From Monomorium pharaonis (lineage: Eukaryota > Arthropoda > Insecta > Hymenoptera > Formicidae), in contig NC_050473.1 of assembly GCF_013373865.1 (NCBI RefSeq), positions 7,885,710-7,949,709 on the forward strand: 64,000 nt of DNA, in the 5' to 3' direction. This document shows, in pieces, positions 42,961-56,783 of this stretch. The position numbers and the translations under genes were made by a program. The notes under the pieces are model-generated. The model saw only the letters and a program-made list of their open reading frames with translations. It was not told the origin of the DNA and made no database searches. Within the stretch, counting starts at the first letter, position 1; each line of letters starts with the position of its first letter.

Positions 42961-44830
42961 GCGCTCTATTTCTCATTGGCATTTTGTGAATAAACGCATT
43001 TGCGCCATATCGAGTAAGTGCGTAATAGCAATGGCCGTTCGATGCACGCGAATCGATAACAATTTCTGTTAAGGTGAAAATGAAAACTTTTACTTTACGT
43101 TCAACGCACATATATATGGTATGATTATTGGAAAGAGTTAATAAGTACGCTTCGGTCTGATGTACGTTTACTAGCTTTTTCCAGTAATCGGATGATACGT
43201 ACGTTGTTCATGTAACATAATACACAGGATATCCTGGAACTTTTAAGTGCGGCTTCTACGGCCAATTGAGAATTGAATTCTTAGTAAAAGTGTTTAAGGA
43301 AATCTTTTATCCCTGTTTTCTAATTTTTAACCTTGCATGCTTTTTAACTTTATGCTTTTATATACAATCAAAATTACAAAATTAAAATTTTATTAAATTA
43401 TAATCTATTATATGAAATAAATTGAAAAATAACTTCTAATTCTTCATAATTTCTTTGTCAATACTTTTTCGTAAATTCTTTATAGAATCTTCAATAGAAA
43501 AAACATTGATTAAATTTTAGATTAGAAATAATTTAAAATTTTTTATATCTTGTGAATCATTTTAAATTTGTAATACAATTTTTTGAAATTATTTCAAAAG
43601 TCATAATATTTTATAAACTTTTTGTAAAAAAATTATGCTTAAAAATTTTTAATGTAAGGAAGAGAAATCAAAGATATAAACATCTTACAAAACCAAAAAT
43701 AAATCAAAGTAGAAAACTGTCTTAGCGGTTAATTTTGTTATAATTTATATATAATAATTCTGTTGTATATATTATACATATAACCACTACTATACAGCTT
43801 CCTACTTTTCAATAATTTTTACATGCATCTATGTATATTTATTTAAATGAATATATTGTCATATACATTTAAAAGAAAAAAGTAACTTACTAATAGAGCA
43901 TATTTAAAGATTGAAATTTTACAGATTAATTAATTTTCAGGGAACACATTAAACAAAATGCGACCGTCGGAAGGTTTTAATAAAGAATACAAAATAAAAA
44001 GATTTATATATCTTTAAGAAACAACTGATTTCTAATAAAAATTTAATTGAGGTACAAACAATACATATCTAATTTATATAAAAATCGGTTTCTTACTTGC
44101 TTATTCGTTTATAATGATGTATACAAATCATTAACTTAAATTGCAAATAAGGACTTAAGCGCTACGGTTTATATAAGGTACCTTTCTGAAGTGTGGAAAT
44201 TTGGCTGATTTTTTATAAGCACGTTCACAAAGCAACATGTGTGCTTTTCTTACTACTGTTTTCCCGAGAACGACAGAGAAATTTATTAATACCATTAAAC
44301 TTTGCGTGTTCTCAGCAAATCAGTAGCGCAGGTACGTTTGTATGCACAATACATTGCACAATCCCACGTTATAAATACTATCGTATCACTATTACATCCG
44401 ATTACTATTATCTCGCTAACGTTTTCGTAAATCGGTTCATGGCACGAAGCGTTCATTCTTTGAAGTCGTAATGTGCCAAACAATATACATTGCAATTATT
44501 TTATATTTAAAATTAGAGAATAATATAGAGAAAAACGAATTTTTTCATACAAAAACTTTCGTACTCCGGGTTTGATATCGCCAATAGCTAATGCCGTATC
44601 GATTGATCGTTTCTTTGATCGACTCAACTTTCGTGTTCTATCTATGTTTATCGGTACTTATAACCTGTTATTTTTTTTATCTTAATAATATTCTTCAAAT
44701 GCAAATAAAAACGTGATTTAAAAATACATATTATAATATATCTGAATGTAATACATTTTGAAAACCCCAATTTATAAAACACGAAAGTCAAGAGGTGTCT
44801 TCGCGGCTTTCTATCGATCGCGATTCCGTT
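42961..44830. other. AT-rich spacer between genes D and E
   Basis: No supported exon, repeat or RNA gene is visible. The last part is the 3' flank of gene E. Confidence 0.5.
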
Positions 44831-47800
44831 CTAAAGCCTGTGATTTAAGAGCCTCGGATCCTCTATGATCTGCACACTCTTCACTTTCAGCCGAGCCGCC
44901 GTGCGCTCACCGTATTTTCCATCTGACAGATCTTTCTCGGCGTCCAGATTGCTCGTCTCGTAACTCGATTTGCCTATGTAGGATTCCGTAGGATTGCCGA
45001 TCAAGTCCCGAGCACCACCGCTCGGTATCAATCGCGTAAGTTCGTGCAGAGGGCTCGTAGAGAACGAACTCTGATCCTTCGGGGACTGATCGTCGCCGAG
45101 ATCGTAATTGGACTGTTGCGCCAATTCGTCGATACTTCTGGCGTACTGAACGAGGTATTGCTGCAGCAGGGCTTTCAGGTTCACGTTCGGCGTGGGCTTG
45201 GGTTGTATGGGCGGCACGCCGTCCACTCTTAGAATGATCACGGGTATCAGAGAGCTCCCAGCTTGCACGAAGGTCGGCCGCACGTTGAGGATAGACGCGG
45301 GATTCTTGATGTACTGCGAGATGGACGGGTTGTAGTTCAGCAAGTCCGAGTACTGCAGATTCGAGTAGCCGTCCAGATTCTTGCCTCCTGCCGCGTTGAT
45401 CTTCTTGCCACCAGCTGGAAAAATTATTTGTCAAGTAATAAAAATAAATTCGCAATTACCGTATGTGTGTTCTGATAAAGCACAAAGTGTTTAATTAGCT
45501 CACCCGACGAAGTGAAGAGCCTCGTGGGTTTAGCGTTTCTCTCCACGATGTCGACGTATTCCGGATTTGGACTGTTCACCATGTACTTCGAGATCGGTGA
45601 TCTCGAGATCTCGTATCGGTTCCTCGGTATCTTTCCGATTGTCTTGAAGGAGCTCCTCAGCGGCGACAGGGTTGTCGCAGAGGCGACCGAGTACGCGGGC
45701 GAGACTCCGCTGCCGGCTTGCACTTGCTGCGAAATCGCCTGCTTATGATTGACAAAGTTTTGATAGCCCAATCGAAACGCTTGCGGCTGCTGCTGCAGAC
45801 GGGACAGGGAATTGGCCGAGATGAACGGATTTCGTGAGCCGTGGGGTTCCGGCGCCACCGGAAACTGTACCGGGCCTTGCGATATCACGCTGTTCTCCGT
45901 GGAGGCGGATTCGTAGATCTGCGACGCGTCCTGAGTTCTGGCGGCCTGTAACGCGGCCAACGACGGATACTCGGAGTAAGTCTCGTATGTCCTCGGCGGT
46001 TCGTCGGACACTCTGCCGTCCGAATACTTCCAGAATATCTTGTTCTCGTATCTGACGCCGTTCTCCACCGTGTACCGCGGCAGATTGGGGAACGGCCTGG
46101 CGTCCTCCGCGTAGCCGGACGTGTCGTCGGGATTGGGAGTCGAGGATTCCACCGTCGTCGAGCCCGGTCGAACGTAGTCGCGAGGGTTCAACTCTTCCGT
46201 GAGAGCGGCGGGTTCGAGGAGACTGGACTTTGAGGTTTGCGCTATGCTTTGCTTCGGTCTTACGTAACTGTGTACGTTTATCGTATGCTGGGCGCTCTGC
46301 CCTAGGTATCTTTGAGACGGCGGACTCAAGGTGACGTAGCCCGTTGCCGCATCCGCCGGGCCAAACGTTAAAGATTGTGGCGTCGTGGACGCGTACGCGT
46401 TGTTCTGATAGTTCGCGTTCGCGTACCCGTCGATGGAGGGCCTCGCGATCGGCGAGAACCCCTGGTAAGGCTCGAAATCGGACGTCTTCGTCAACTTCGT
46501 TCGCAGCCCGAATACCAGCGGCGGCTTCGTCGTGGGATTGTAATACTGATACCTCGTGTCCGTCGAATCGCGGACATCCTGCTGCCTGAAATCCGGTAAC
46601 GAGCTGGAAATCAATTTCTGATTGTCCGACAATACCTTTTCAATTATGGTCCTCGGGAGAAATGGGCTGATGGATTCCTCTATGCTCACGGTGGTTCCGG
46701 TCTTTCCCGCGGGGAAGTAATAATTGTACTTTCGCGGGGCGCGTAAGGAATTACGGTCGAATCCGTAACCGAGGCCGTCGTTCACGGTGCGCTTCGACTT
46801 CTCGTCGGTCGCGTTATCTTCAATTGTGCCGTTATCAAAGTCCAGAAGTATTAACGGCGGTAGGATTGGTAGGATGTCCTCGCCGTTTTTTCGCTGCCCT
46901 TCCTCGTCCCGTTCAGCATCCGAATCAACATCGTCGACAGCATCGTCAGCAACGGGACGCTCAATGCTGCCCGAGTCGTTCACCTTGATCCCCCTGTTTC
47001 TGCTGGTCTCCGCATTGCAGAGGCCGTGCATCAGGAGGAATGCGGCGATCTGAAAGTCAGGGGCAAGTGTAAGAAATCGCGCCAGATGCGACGTAACAAT
47101 GTGTTGGCTATCGATCTCCGGCAATGGCGATCTCACTTTCACCTCCCTTCCCTGTTTTGGCGAGCACGTACGATCGTTCCGAAGAAATGCCGATTCAATT
47201 ATTCCGGATTGTGTGTGTGCGAATTTTCCTTGTAACGTTCAAAGGGATATATTAAAACTGAGTATTAATGTTCGTGTTCTATAAAAGTATCGATAATCCG
47301 GTACGCAATTACGGAAATAACGAGCGCATGATTGCAATCTTGCAATTAGAGCTGAAGATATATGGAAAGATATTCTTGTAAAGTTAGAGTCAAGTGTGTC
47401 GGTCAACATCATCAAAACGAGTTTCATTCGTTGCGTACTCACGATTTTCACCGCTTTCTTTAAACGTCAGCGTCGCAATCTATGGATAACGATGACTGAA
47501 AATATCGCTTTCCATTTGAGCAATAAAAGTTCGAACGGTCGTAAATCGTGTCGATAAAAATTTACCAATGACTTTAAAAACACTAGATGTTAGATGCTAG
47601 ATGTTAAAAATTATTTTATTATTTTAAAATATTAAAATTAAATTAACAAAGAAATTATACTTAAATAGATTTAAATTATACCTATGACACAGGTAAATAG
47701 GGAAAATATGCCAGGTAATACTATTTTTTTATAATTTCTATATTAATGCATAAATTACTCTTAAATTAATACGCTTGGTTTATTCTGTTGTGGGCCACGT

Positions 47801-49508
47801 ATAACAATAGTTTTTTTATTTATAGAATTATATGTATACAGAGAAAATTTTATATAAAGAATTACTATGTATGATAGTAATTAGGAATTGAAAGATTACT
47901 ATGTACGATAAAAATTTCAAAAAATTATACCATAAGTAATGTAAATGCCATGACAATTTGATGAAAAACGTAGTAAAAATTTTTATAATTCCTTTTTTGG
48001 TCTGTGCTTATTGCTTATCGTAACTTTGGCAAAAAATTAAAAACGTTAAATTAAAAATTAGCTAAATATAAAAGTCAAATACTGTTAATACAATAAAAAT
48101 AATTTAATATTTAATCGCTTTTTGTTCAAATATTTTAAAAACGTATAATATAAATCATATCTGTCTTTAAATAGCAGCATATCTTTAAATCTAATCAATC
48201 GAATTTTTTGACCATTTTCCCGAAGCAAGCAGGATGGTTGCTCTCAAATCACAATTCTGGCATTAATGATCCAATAAATATTCAGCACACGACACGTGAT
48301 GAAAATAAATGCGCGTACAGCGCGCCGAAATGACCGGCCACACAGCCGTTCGTCACCTCGTCAATCAACGCGATATTGGCAGCGACGGAGATGTAAAAAC
48401 GCGAGCGGCATGTCGCAATTGAGCAGACGTCGAATTTCACGTGCCGGATCTCGCCGGGACGTTCACGTTACGTCGTCGCGAAATCGCAGCGTTACCTAAT
48501 GCAGAAAAGTGCGTACGAGACATCCTCGCAAAGCAGGGAGACATGGGGCTCATCCTGAACTTTCACTGGCTTACTCAAGAGCATCTGGCCGCGGCAACTT
48601 TATCGCCTCCTCTTCACTTATGGGTCCGCACGATCGGAGAAAAATACACTTTCACCGCAATTACGTCCGGTCGCGAGTCCAGGAAGCGTTCGATTCGATT
48701 GGGAGAAGCGAATTTTTTGGAGCTGTTGCGAAAAATTGACACGCGACCGACGCGTTTCCGTTAAAATATTTCCTACGGATTTTCGGCATTAAAACTTCAG
48801 CCGGAGGGATTATAAAATTTAGGCTGTACAGCTGTAACCGTGAGATTCTACCACGTGCGATCAATTTCTGCCAATAATATGCATCCGTGCTGGAGTCAAC
48901 ACGCGGCTGTCAGCTTAGCAATTATGTATAACTGTGTTAGTAACATTCATCGGGCAATTATTGCAGATTTATTGTTATAATTATCAAGGCATGCTATTTT
49001 AGGATTATTAATGAAGAATTTTAATACCATACAGTGTGAAAATTGTTAGTTTTTTAAATTATTTTTCTCCCAATAATTTAATTATACAAAAACAAAGAAA
49101 TAAAAAAAATTACAAAAGTACAGGAAGAGAATAAAACAAGAGAAAATTGTATTATTCTTTTAATATTCTTTTTATACAAAATGTTAATAAAAATCGAAAA
49201 AATATAGTACCTCTCTCTGCAGAAAACATTGATAAAAATAACTAATAGTAAATTGAAATTACATTTTAATTTTTTAACGACTTTATAAGTTATAATAATT
49301 ACAGACAATTTTATTTATATATAAACGATCTTTCTATTAAATATAATTTTGCACAGTTTGTAATAGAATTAAAACGTAGCACGTTATAATATAATAAAAA
49401 TCAAACATCCACTTAATGAAGGGAAATAGGGATTTAGGGTAGATCCTATAGAGCGCTAAATAAATGAAGCAACTATAAGGTACTCACGTAGATCCTAGCG
49501 AAACTCAT
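44831..49508 (-). CDS. Gene E: secreted Tyr/Ser/Pro/Gln-rich protein
   Basis: Three exons: 49488-49508 (MSFARIY, donor GTGAGT), 45504-47049 (acceptor TGACTTTCAG, donor GTGAGC) and 44831-45414 (acceptor TTTTTCCAG, stop TAG), total 716 aa. Splicing produces the signal peptide MSFARIYIAAFLLMHGLCNA. An acidic Asp/Glu-rich segment (residues about 35-65) is followed by a long Ser/Thr/Tyr/Pro region with FGL, PFLPRTIIEKVL and IFWKYSDGRV phrases. The C-terminal exon contains a more ordered stretch (RPTFVQAGSSLIPVIILRVDG). Phases are 0 and 1 and fit exactly. No known domain is recognised. An extracellular structural or secretory product is likely by composition and by its neighbours. Confidence 0.85.
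48290..48800. other. GC-rich block inside gene E intron 1
   Basis: A CpG-dense stretch in the 2.4-kb first intron of gene E, about 0.7-1.2 kb downstream of its promoter. Open frames exist on the plus strand but none can be joined to a gene. A candidate intronic regulatory element. Confidence 0.4.
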
Positions 49509-49555
49509 GACGGCCGACCTTAAACCTGCTAGCTTGGCGGACCTGTATGTTTGAT

Positions 49556-49590
49556 ACTGGTGAAGCTGAGGCCAGACCATCTACCTTATA
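49556..49590 (-). promoter_or_regulatory. Core promoter of gene E (TATA and initiator-like)
   Basis: On the minus strand TATAAG (49590-49585) starts 32 bases before the A of CCAGTATC (about 49558). The start codon at 49508 follows 50 bases later. Confidence 0.72.
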
Positions 49591-49599
49591 TGCCCTCGC

Positions 49600-51227
49600 T
49601 CCTGGTGTGAGAAGGACACCATCATTATAGTTTCACCACAGCGAGACGAACGCTATTCGCGTTCGATACGGGAAGACACCTGCCAGTAGCGTAGCGACGT
49701 CTGATAGGTTGGCGAAATGATCGCGCCGACTCTCTTTCATTCTTTTTACATTACGCAAATAAATGCGTATCACGCTATAGCTCAGACTGAACAGGAAATT
49801 TCTATGGTAGAATGAAGGTTGTGTATCAGAGAACAGACGTGTTACAGATCATTTGCTACGGCGAGACTCTGGAATTTCTAACTTAGCATAAGATGGAATT
49901 TTTAGCGACCTCTGAAGAATTTTTATTTATCATTTATAAAGAAATATATTGTAATGAGCCCGGAAGCGCGGCGTACGAAAAAATGCGTCGCTTCCACTTT
50001 CGTCTGAATATATCGCGGAGCACATATCAGCAAAAAAATTCTAGTAAATTATACACATTCGCGGAAAAAGAAAGCGCCCCATGCATAGCGTCCCGTGACG
50101 ACATTAATAATAAAGTAGCAAGCCAGAATTTTAAGCGATTAATTTCGCGCGCCTACACCGTTGGGCTCATCTCTGTGCCGTCAGCTTTCTCGTGTGGACT
50201 CTCCGTTGATGATATATCGCGCTCGCGTAAATACTTTACGTATGTATATTTCTTGACATTAGATGTACCTTCGTCAATTCACTACCACTCGATGTCAACG
50301 GAGGCCATCCGAATGTACATCGTAAACGATTATAAATACTGGCATAGGCTGTCGGGCTAATCAGCTAATCTCTTACGAACTTATTGGACACATTAATGAC
50401 CAATAAATAATTTTGTCGCGTCTGGGTAATTAATAAAAATTTCACGGTTGAGCAAATTACACTTGTCTATTAATGTCATGTAATAGGTAACATATATTAT
50501 CCCTTTCATAATCGCAGGAAGAAGACAAATAAGTGGCCTTGCCAGGTTCAAGTAAAAAAAAAATTAATATCTTTTCATTAATTTACCTTTCTAGAATATA
50601 AAACTTTTTTATTTGTTATATATCATAGGAATCACTACAGAGATTCTGTAAATATTTAACATTTGTACATGTTATTTAATAGTTTCCTATTTCAAATTTA
50701 AAAAGCTATTTAGAAAAGAAGTTATTATTTCAAAAATTTAAATATATATTAAACTTGAAAAATATTGTATTATAAAAAATGATTTTGTAATGTTAATGGA
50801 TTGTCTAATCATTGGATATGTAACGTTATGTATAAAAAACTTTCTGCAGTACCGGTCTCATTTCCAAAAACGAGTTAGAGCGTGGATGCGACGCCGCGGA
50901 CGATCGCGGAGCACGCGAATCATCTGCCGATCATCTTGCGAGTGGAATTCAAGTTTGCTTTGAAGTGTGTCAGTCGCTTTACTTCTCGACTCTTGCATTA
51001 ATAAGTTATTATTAATTCTTAACTTCCTATTATGGTAATTGGGTGGCTACGTCTAATTGGGGACGTGTCACGGCAGATTTCCTACCATCAAGATCTAATC
51101 GGGGACCTGCCGAAAGGCGCGGACGCGCGAAGAGCGCACACGCTATTTCTCTCTCTCTCTCTAAACAACGGTAAGCGCGTGCCATCACGCTTACGCTATC
51201 TCTGATTATTTCTCTCTCTGCCGCAAG
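49600..51227. other. Intergenic DNA upstream of gene E
   Basis: Mixed composition. A 155-residue plus-strand open frame at 49893-50360 has no recognisable motif and no visible promoter, so I do not call it a gene. The rest is AT-rich. Confidence 0.4.
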
Positions 51228-51338
51228 GTGATAGTCCTTGTTCGACTCTCTTTCTTTTACATAGTGATAGAGACCTCGTTTGACTCTCATTATTTACATG
51301 GTGATAGAGTCCTCGTTCGACTCTCTTTCTTTTACATT
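51228..51338. repeat. Three-copy 37-bp minisatellite
   Basis: Three tandem units (51228-51263, 51264-51300, 51301-51338) share GTGATAG, then GTTCGACTCTC or GTTTGACTCTC, then TTTACAT. Copies one and three are the closest. Confidence 0.88.
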
Positions 51339-52692
51339 TTTTTGGACTTTCACCCTCTTAAACAACGACAAAATTCAAGATATCGCAGCGAGCCGAATCG
51401 TCATTTGAAAATCTCTCGGAGCAAGGAACGCCGCCATTACGCATCAATTTTATCGGAGCAGCCTCCCTTCCTTTCTTCGGAGATACGTGACCTCTTCTCG
51501 AAGCCTCGATTCCCGCTTTGACACACGCAAGAATTCACTAAATTATTTGCACATTAATATTTATTCCTTTCAATTTATTTCTATTTTTACTTGTTAGCAA
51601 TGCTTTCATTCTCTTAATTTCAAATTCTGTGTAATGTAATAAATTTCTTTCTATAATATTTTAGGAATTATTTACAGCTAGCAAACCAGATCCTATTAGT
51701 TTTCTCTACACGTTATATTTAATAAATTATATATAAAATTTAAGTACATATTGTTATTAAGTATAAAAATTAAATAGAAAAGAATATCTTGATTATTTTA
51801 TAATATATAAAATTAAAAAATGTTTTTAGAAAGAATATTACTTATATAATAGTGTGCGATTCTATGTAAGTGATTATGAGTTTAGTTCATGTTAATTATG
51901 CGTTTGCATAGTCATCATACCTCAATGAGAATAAGCTTATTTGAGCTTAAAGAAGTTAGACATTTGTAGTTCTGTGTTCTGTTAATTAAATATAAGTTTG
52001 CTCCCTAATTTAAAGTGTAAAAGTAAACTTTGATAATTTGAAAGATTAACGCAACAATCTATCATACAAGTGTTTATTACGTTCATACAAGTTTCTGTCT
52101 GATGATTTCTTGCTCGGCTTATTTCACTCGTTCTAATTGAAACACGTTTTAAATTGGCGCGCGTGCACACACGCACGCACGCACACACACACACACACAC
52201 ACAAAATTATTGTTTAAAATTTATACAAATTTTTAGCTATTGTTTTATGTGTAAGAAATAATGTTGAAAAAAAATAATTACATCCAAATAAAGAAAGTTA
52301 GTTTCGTGTAAAATTGTATTGTAATTATGCAAAACATAATTAATAAATTCCATGTACATTTCTGTGTCTTATTTTACAAGTTGAAGGAAAAGTATTATCA
52401 GCTACATTTTCCATTTTTAAATTTTATTGAAAAATCGTAAACAAAGTATTAGCCATTTACTCGGCGCGTCTTTACAAAATGGTAAAAGTGAACAGTATAA
52501 AAAGGTTTTACATGATCTTCAATGAAAGACTAGATGCGATGATACTGCCGGCCACTGTCCAAGCACATCCTCGATGTCCGCATATGCTCCGGTCGTCGTA
52601 CGATCGCTAGTAAACGAGTTTTTCAAACTGTACTGACCCTTGTGCATGTATGACATTTGTCAATCGTCATGCCGCTCACGGCGCGATTTTTA
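51339..52692. other. AT-rich spacer downstream of gene F with a CA microsatellite
   Basis: A CA-rich microsatellite sits at about 52164-52203. No coding exon is supported between the minisatellite and the stop of gene F. Confidence 0.5.
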
Positions 52693-53118
52693 TCACTCGG
52701 ATTTGCGCTTTTTGTGCACGAAGTTCACTTTCGACGGGAGAAAACCACCTTCCAGCTTTATCGGTCTTTCTCTGTACCTATAACAGCACAGTTATGGCTG
52801 GTAATTACAGTAATAAGACACTCTAGTACGTCTTATTACTCATGGTACTATACCTGGCGGTATCCTGCGCAGCGATAACTTTGCTCGGAATGTATGTGTC
52901 AAGTAGCGACCTCGGCTCTGAAGACAAGGAGTGATCTTGTGTTGGCAGGGATTGCTCGTTTTCGAAGGAGCTCCGAATAGGCTCCAGTTGCGTTCTACCG
53001 GCTTTGAAGTCGTACGGAGGCAATTGCGGCGGTACGAAATGAGTTTTGGGCTCATCAGGCACCTGTTCGAAAACATTAAACAAGGTTACAATTTCTGTCT
53101 TAGGTGGAATGAGATAAC

Positions 53119-53154
<36 letters not shown>

Positions 53155-56135
53155 ATATTGCAAAAAAATATATTTACAATAAAGAAAAAAAAATTCCTTA
53201 AGATACTCTGTCTTCTTCACTTTAAAACAAACATCTCAATTAAATGAAAGAAAATTATTAACAGTAGAGTGTGCAGCATTTTCCTTGTTACAAATTAGGA
53301 TAATTATATTTTCATTAAAAAAAACATACTAATTATTTTATAGAGAAGAATGGGTTTCCATCTGTATTAAAATAAAATAAAATAAGTGTTCCAATAGAAA
53401 GCACATAAAAACGGCATATAGCAGCGCGACAAAAGAAGTAATTAAACTATGCTAATTAGATGGCAATGTCATGCCGTTAGCGGTGCTAATTTAAATCTCT
53501 AATTATAACCCCGGCGAGAGAAAAGCGACAGTTATGTAAAACTGTCATTTCCATTACAAAACACCGATTTCTGATAAAAGTAACGCAGTAACGCAAACTA
53601 CAAATCACTCCGAGTGAAATGTGTATGTAGTTATGACACAGGAATCAATTTCAATTTTATTACACCAACCTTGAGATAATTCTGTGAAAGATCTTGGCCG
53701 ATTTGCTCCTGCAAGATTTCCTTCGGCGCTTCGGGACCGATTGCCGGCGCAATGTATAGCTGCTGCTGCTGCGTCTGATATTGATTCAGCTGTCCGCGAA
53801 GATAGTTATCCTGAATGTAGGCTGGCAGACGAGCGTAAAAATCGCTGTAAGCGGCAGCGGGATCGCTGTAAACTATGCCGGGCTGCGTGTAAATAAATTG
53901 CTGGAAGTACTGTGGTTGCGAAGGCGCGATGTACGCCTGCGTGTGCAACAGGGTCTTTCCTTGATTCAGCAGCTGCTGGGGTTGGACGTATAGAGGTGTC
54001 GTTAGCAAGGGAGTCGGGCTGATCTTCTTCTTCGGCGCACCTGGGATTATGTATGTCGCTTTCGGCGCCTGAAATACCGCATGTGACGATTAAAGCAGAG
54101 TTGACGATGAACTGACGTGCGACCGGTTCATATTGATGTTGAAATATTCACGAATCTGTTTACTACGCAGGAAGAAAGTTTAAAAGTTTCTCTCTTACAT
54201 CTCGCACTAAATCACGACGTTGCGACATTATTGCTACATAATTATTTGCAAAAAAAATATAATTTGCTTAGGAAAGTTGCATTCATGCAAATCACCTTTG
54301 CCGCGAATGTCACTGGCTGGGCAGAGTAAGATGATTTCACAGAAGGGATCAATTGTTTCTGATTATACAAGGGAGTATATGTCGGTATGGCAATTTTCTG
54401 AGCCGCATTGCTAGCCAGCTGTAACGGAGGCTGCGGCAGTCCGGCATCTTTTAGGGTCACCAAGGGATTAATATCCAAATGGGGATAGTAGGGAAGCAAC
54501 TGTGTCACCGGAACGTCAATGTAAGCTGATTCTGCAAAATGAAAGATTAAACTTCATCTACTCTTCCTTTTATTAACAAACAATTTTCTTGTTTTCTTTC
54601 TTGATTTATAGTAATATTATTAAATTTATATATATAAATACTTTTATTTTTTAATTTTTTAAATATTTAAATTTGTAATAATTTTATATTTTATTGTTTA
54701 TAATTTTATAATTTTTAACACAATTAACGTATATTTATAACAACTATTTTAGTTCAAAAATTTCTTGAATATAAATTGAATGATATCATATTTTAAAAAC
54801 GTTTCGTTTAATTGTTATCTTTACCTTTATTAATGGCTTTCGTGTATTTTTCTGTGACTGCTTTCTGTTGAATGCTTTGGACCTGATTGCCCACCTCTAT
54901 TTCAGGTTGATAGTTTAATTTCTGAGATTCGAAAGCAAAAGGAGCAATGCCTTTAGCTGGTATTTCCACTTGTTGTTGGTATCCATTGTAATACTGTATT
55001 GGTGGAATATTTTGCTGTAGCAGGCTCTGCTGTTGATATTGTGCTTCATTTACAGGGTATTGATTGGGTTGAATGTATTCTTCAGGTGGCACCTGCTACC
55101 GATAATAAAACACAGAAAATAAAGAATTTATAAACAAATAATTTTACATCGATAAAGTAAAATATACATTATTATTTTAATTGTAATTATTTTTTATAAT
55201 TATTTGTACCATTTATTTTCTATATCATATTTACACACTGATAGTTTCGTAATAAACTTATAGTATATTAAATTTATCTGTTATAATAATTTTTGTATAA
55301 ATACAAAAGCGTGACTGAAAAAAGTAAAAGAGCCCCCTCCTTCTTTAGAATTCCATATTGCAACTTTTATAATTAATAATTTACGTTATATTTTATATCC
55401 TGCAGTCGCTGGGGCGGGATGTACAGATCGGGCTGACCCAAGGTATTATATTGGCTTGGTATTTGATACTGCTGCTGATTAGGCTTGCCAGTGTACGCCG
55501 TCTCATCGGTCTGAATATTTTCGGTCTTGGCCTTACCCTCCGCCTTCAGATTATCTCTCTCTATATCTTCTAAATTAATTTTCTTCTCGGCACACGCCGC
55601 TGTTACGAGCAGACCCAGTATTAAATAGACTTTCTGTAATCGAAAGAGAAAGTTAAAATTACTGTCAATCATCTGTTTACCCTGCACTCCCAGCCTCTTG
55701 TTTTTTAATTCGTCACCCAATTGTGCATAAACCTGCGATAATTTGCAAACTTCCAAGTGTAAAAGTGACAAATGACTTCCAAGTATGAGACGTAAATGAC
55801 ATGATTGGCACGTGTCGCGTGAATAATGTATCATTATATTTAAGTACGTTCGAAAAAAGAAACGGTGATATAAAATTATGTTGAAAGTTGAACTCAATAA
55901 CTCAAAAACTTCAATATAATGCAATAAAAATGGCGAGATTAATTGTTCAAGAAATCTCCTTGCTGTCGAATTATCATGCAACTACGAATGGATGGCTCGC
56001 AGAAGTTTAATCTGATAAATTCGTAGTTGCGCAAAAAGTGTAATAAAGAAATCAAGAATCCCTGATAATGCGTAATAACAATCGGTTCACAAAGCAATTA
56101 GGCTTTTAGCGGGTAATTATTTGTACGTTTACCAT
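52693..56135 (-). CDS. Gene F: secreted Gln/Tyr/Pro-rich cuticle-like protein
   Basis: Seven exons join in frame: 56133-56135 (ATG only, donor GTAAAC), 55385-55633, 54825-55092, 54296-54531, 53670-54068, 52854-53062 and 52693-52777 (stop TGA), total 482 aa. The signal peptide is MKVYLILGLLVTAACA, formed only after the first splice. The body is rich in Gln, Tyr, Pro and Ile (YQIPSQYNTLGQPDLYIPP, QQQSLLQQNIPPIQYYNGYQ), with phrases such as IPTYTPLYNQKQLIP. The last exon adds a basic end, VHKKRKSE. Two choices remain open: the acceptor of exon 3 is TAGCAG, so one extra Gln may be included; and exon 6 may read through to a stop at 52823 instead of splicing at 52854. No enzyme motif is seen. A cuticle or matrix protein is likely. 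Confidence 0.85.
53123..53151. repeat. GA microsatellite in a gene F intron
   Basis: About 14 GA units in the intron between exons 5 and 6 of gene F. Confidence 0.95.
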
Positions 56136-56191
56136 TATTGTTTCCGGCAAAAACGTATTTGCACCGGGCACACTTTCACTGCACGCGAAGT

Positions 56192-56228
56192 TCTGGGTCA
56201 AACATCCGGCATGGACCACTCTTATATA
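56192..56228 (-). promoter_or_regulatory. Core promoter of gene F (TATA)
   Basis: On the minus strand TATATAAG (56228-56221) lies about 32 bases before CCCAGA (A at 56194), a reasonable start site. The ATG of gene F is 59 bases further on. Confidence 0.68.
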
Positions 56229-56235
56229 GATTGTG

Positions 56236-56752
56236 TTGTCCCGCCACCGGCGTGGCAGGGCGGACCGCTCCCTCCCCCGAACACGTGTATCACCATATGC
56301 ACGAATGTACGTTTCTTTCCCTTTTTTTTTTATCATCTCTAAACGAATTTTTATATTACGTCATGCCAGGAATATACATATTACGATGTATCAGGAAAAA
56401 GCTGGGCGCTTTTAGAAATGTGTGACAAAAGTTTTTAAAATGTTACTGCAGATATTTTTTTAATTTACAAAACATATCATTGACGCAGATAAATTCTTCT
56501 TTTATTTTATTATAAAAGTAATTTGATTTTATACATTTCTCTGTGAGCAAGTCCTTTGCATAATATTTTTATTTGTGTCAGCCTTTTACAGAATTAATAT
56601 GAAACTCTGTTATAAAACTCTGTTCTCTCCTTTCTGACAGCAAAGTTATGCATTTCTTTTTCGCGATGGTTATATAATGTGCGATATTTTATCCCACTGA
56701 CGTATTGAAGTGGAAACATTTAAATAGCGGGGTCATACTTACCATATTGCAA

Positions 56753-56783
<31 letters not shown>

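Noticed and set aside
47445..47475. Possible first exon of gene E (GTGAAAATC before GTGAGT)
   Set aside because: It lacks an ATG; the exon at 49488-49508 has an ATG, the right phase and a TATA box at the expected distance.
49893..50360. 155-residue plus-strand open frame upstream of gene E
   Set aside because: No motif, signal peptide or promoter; sits in a mixed-composition intergenic region.
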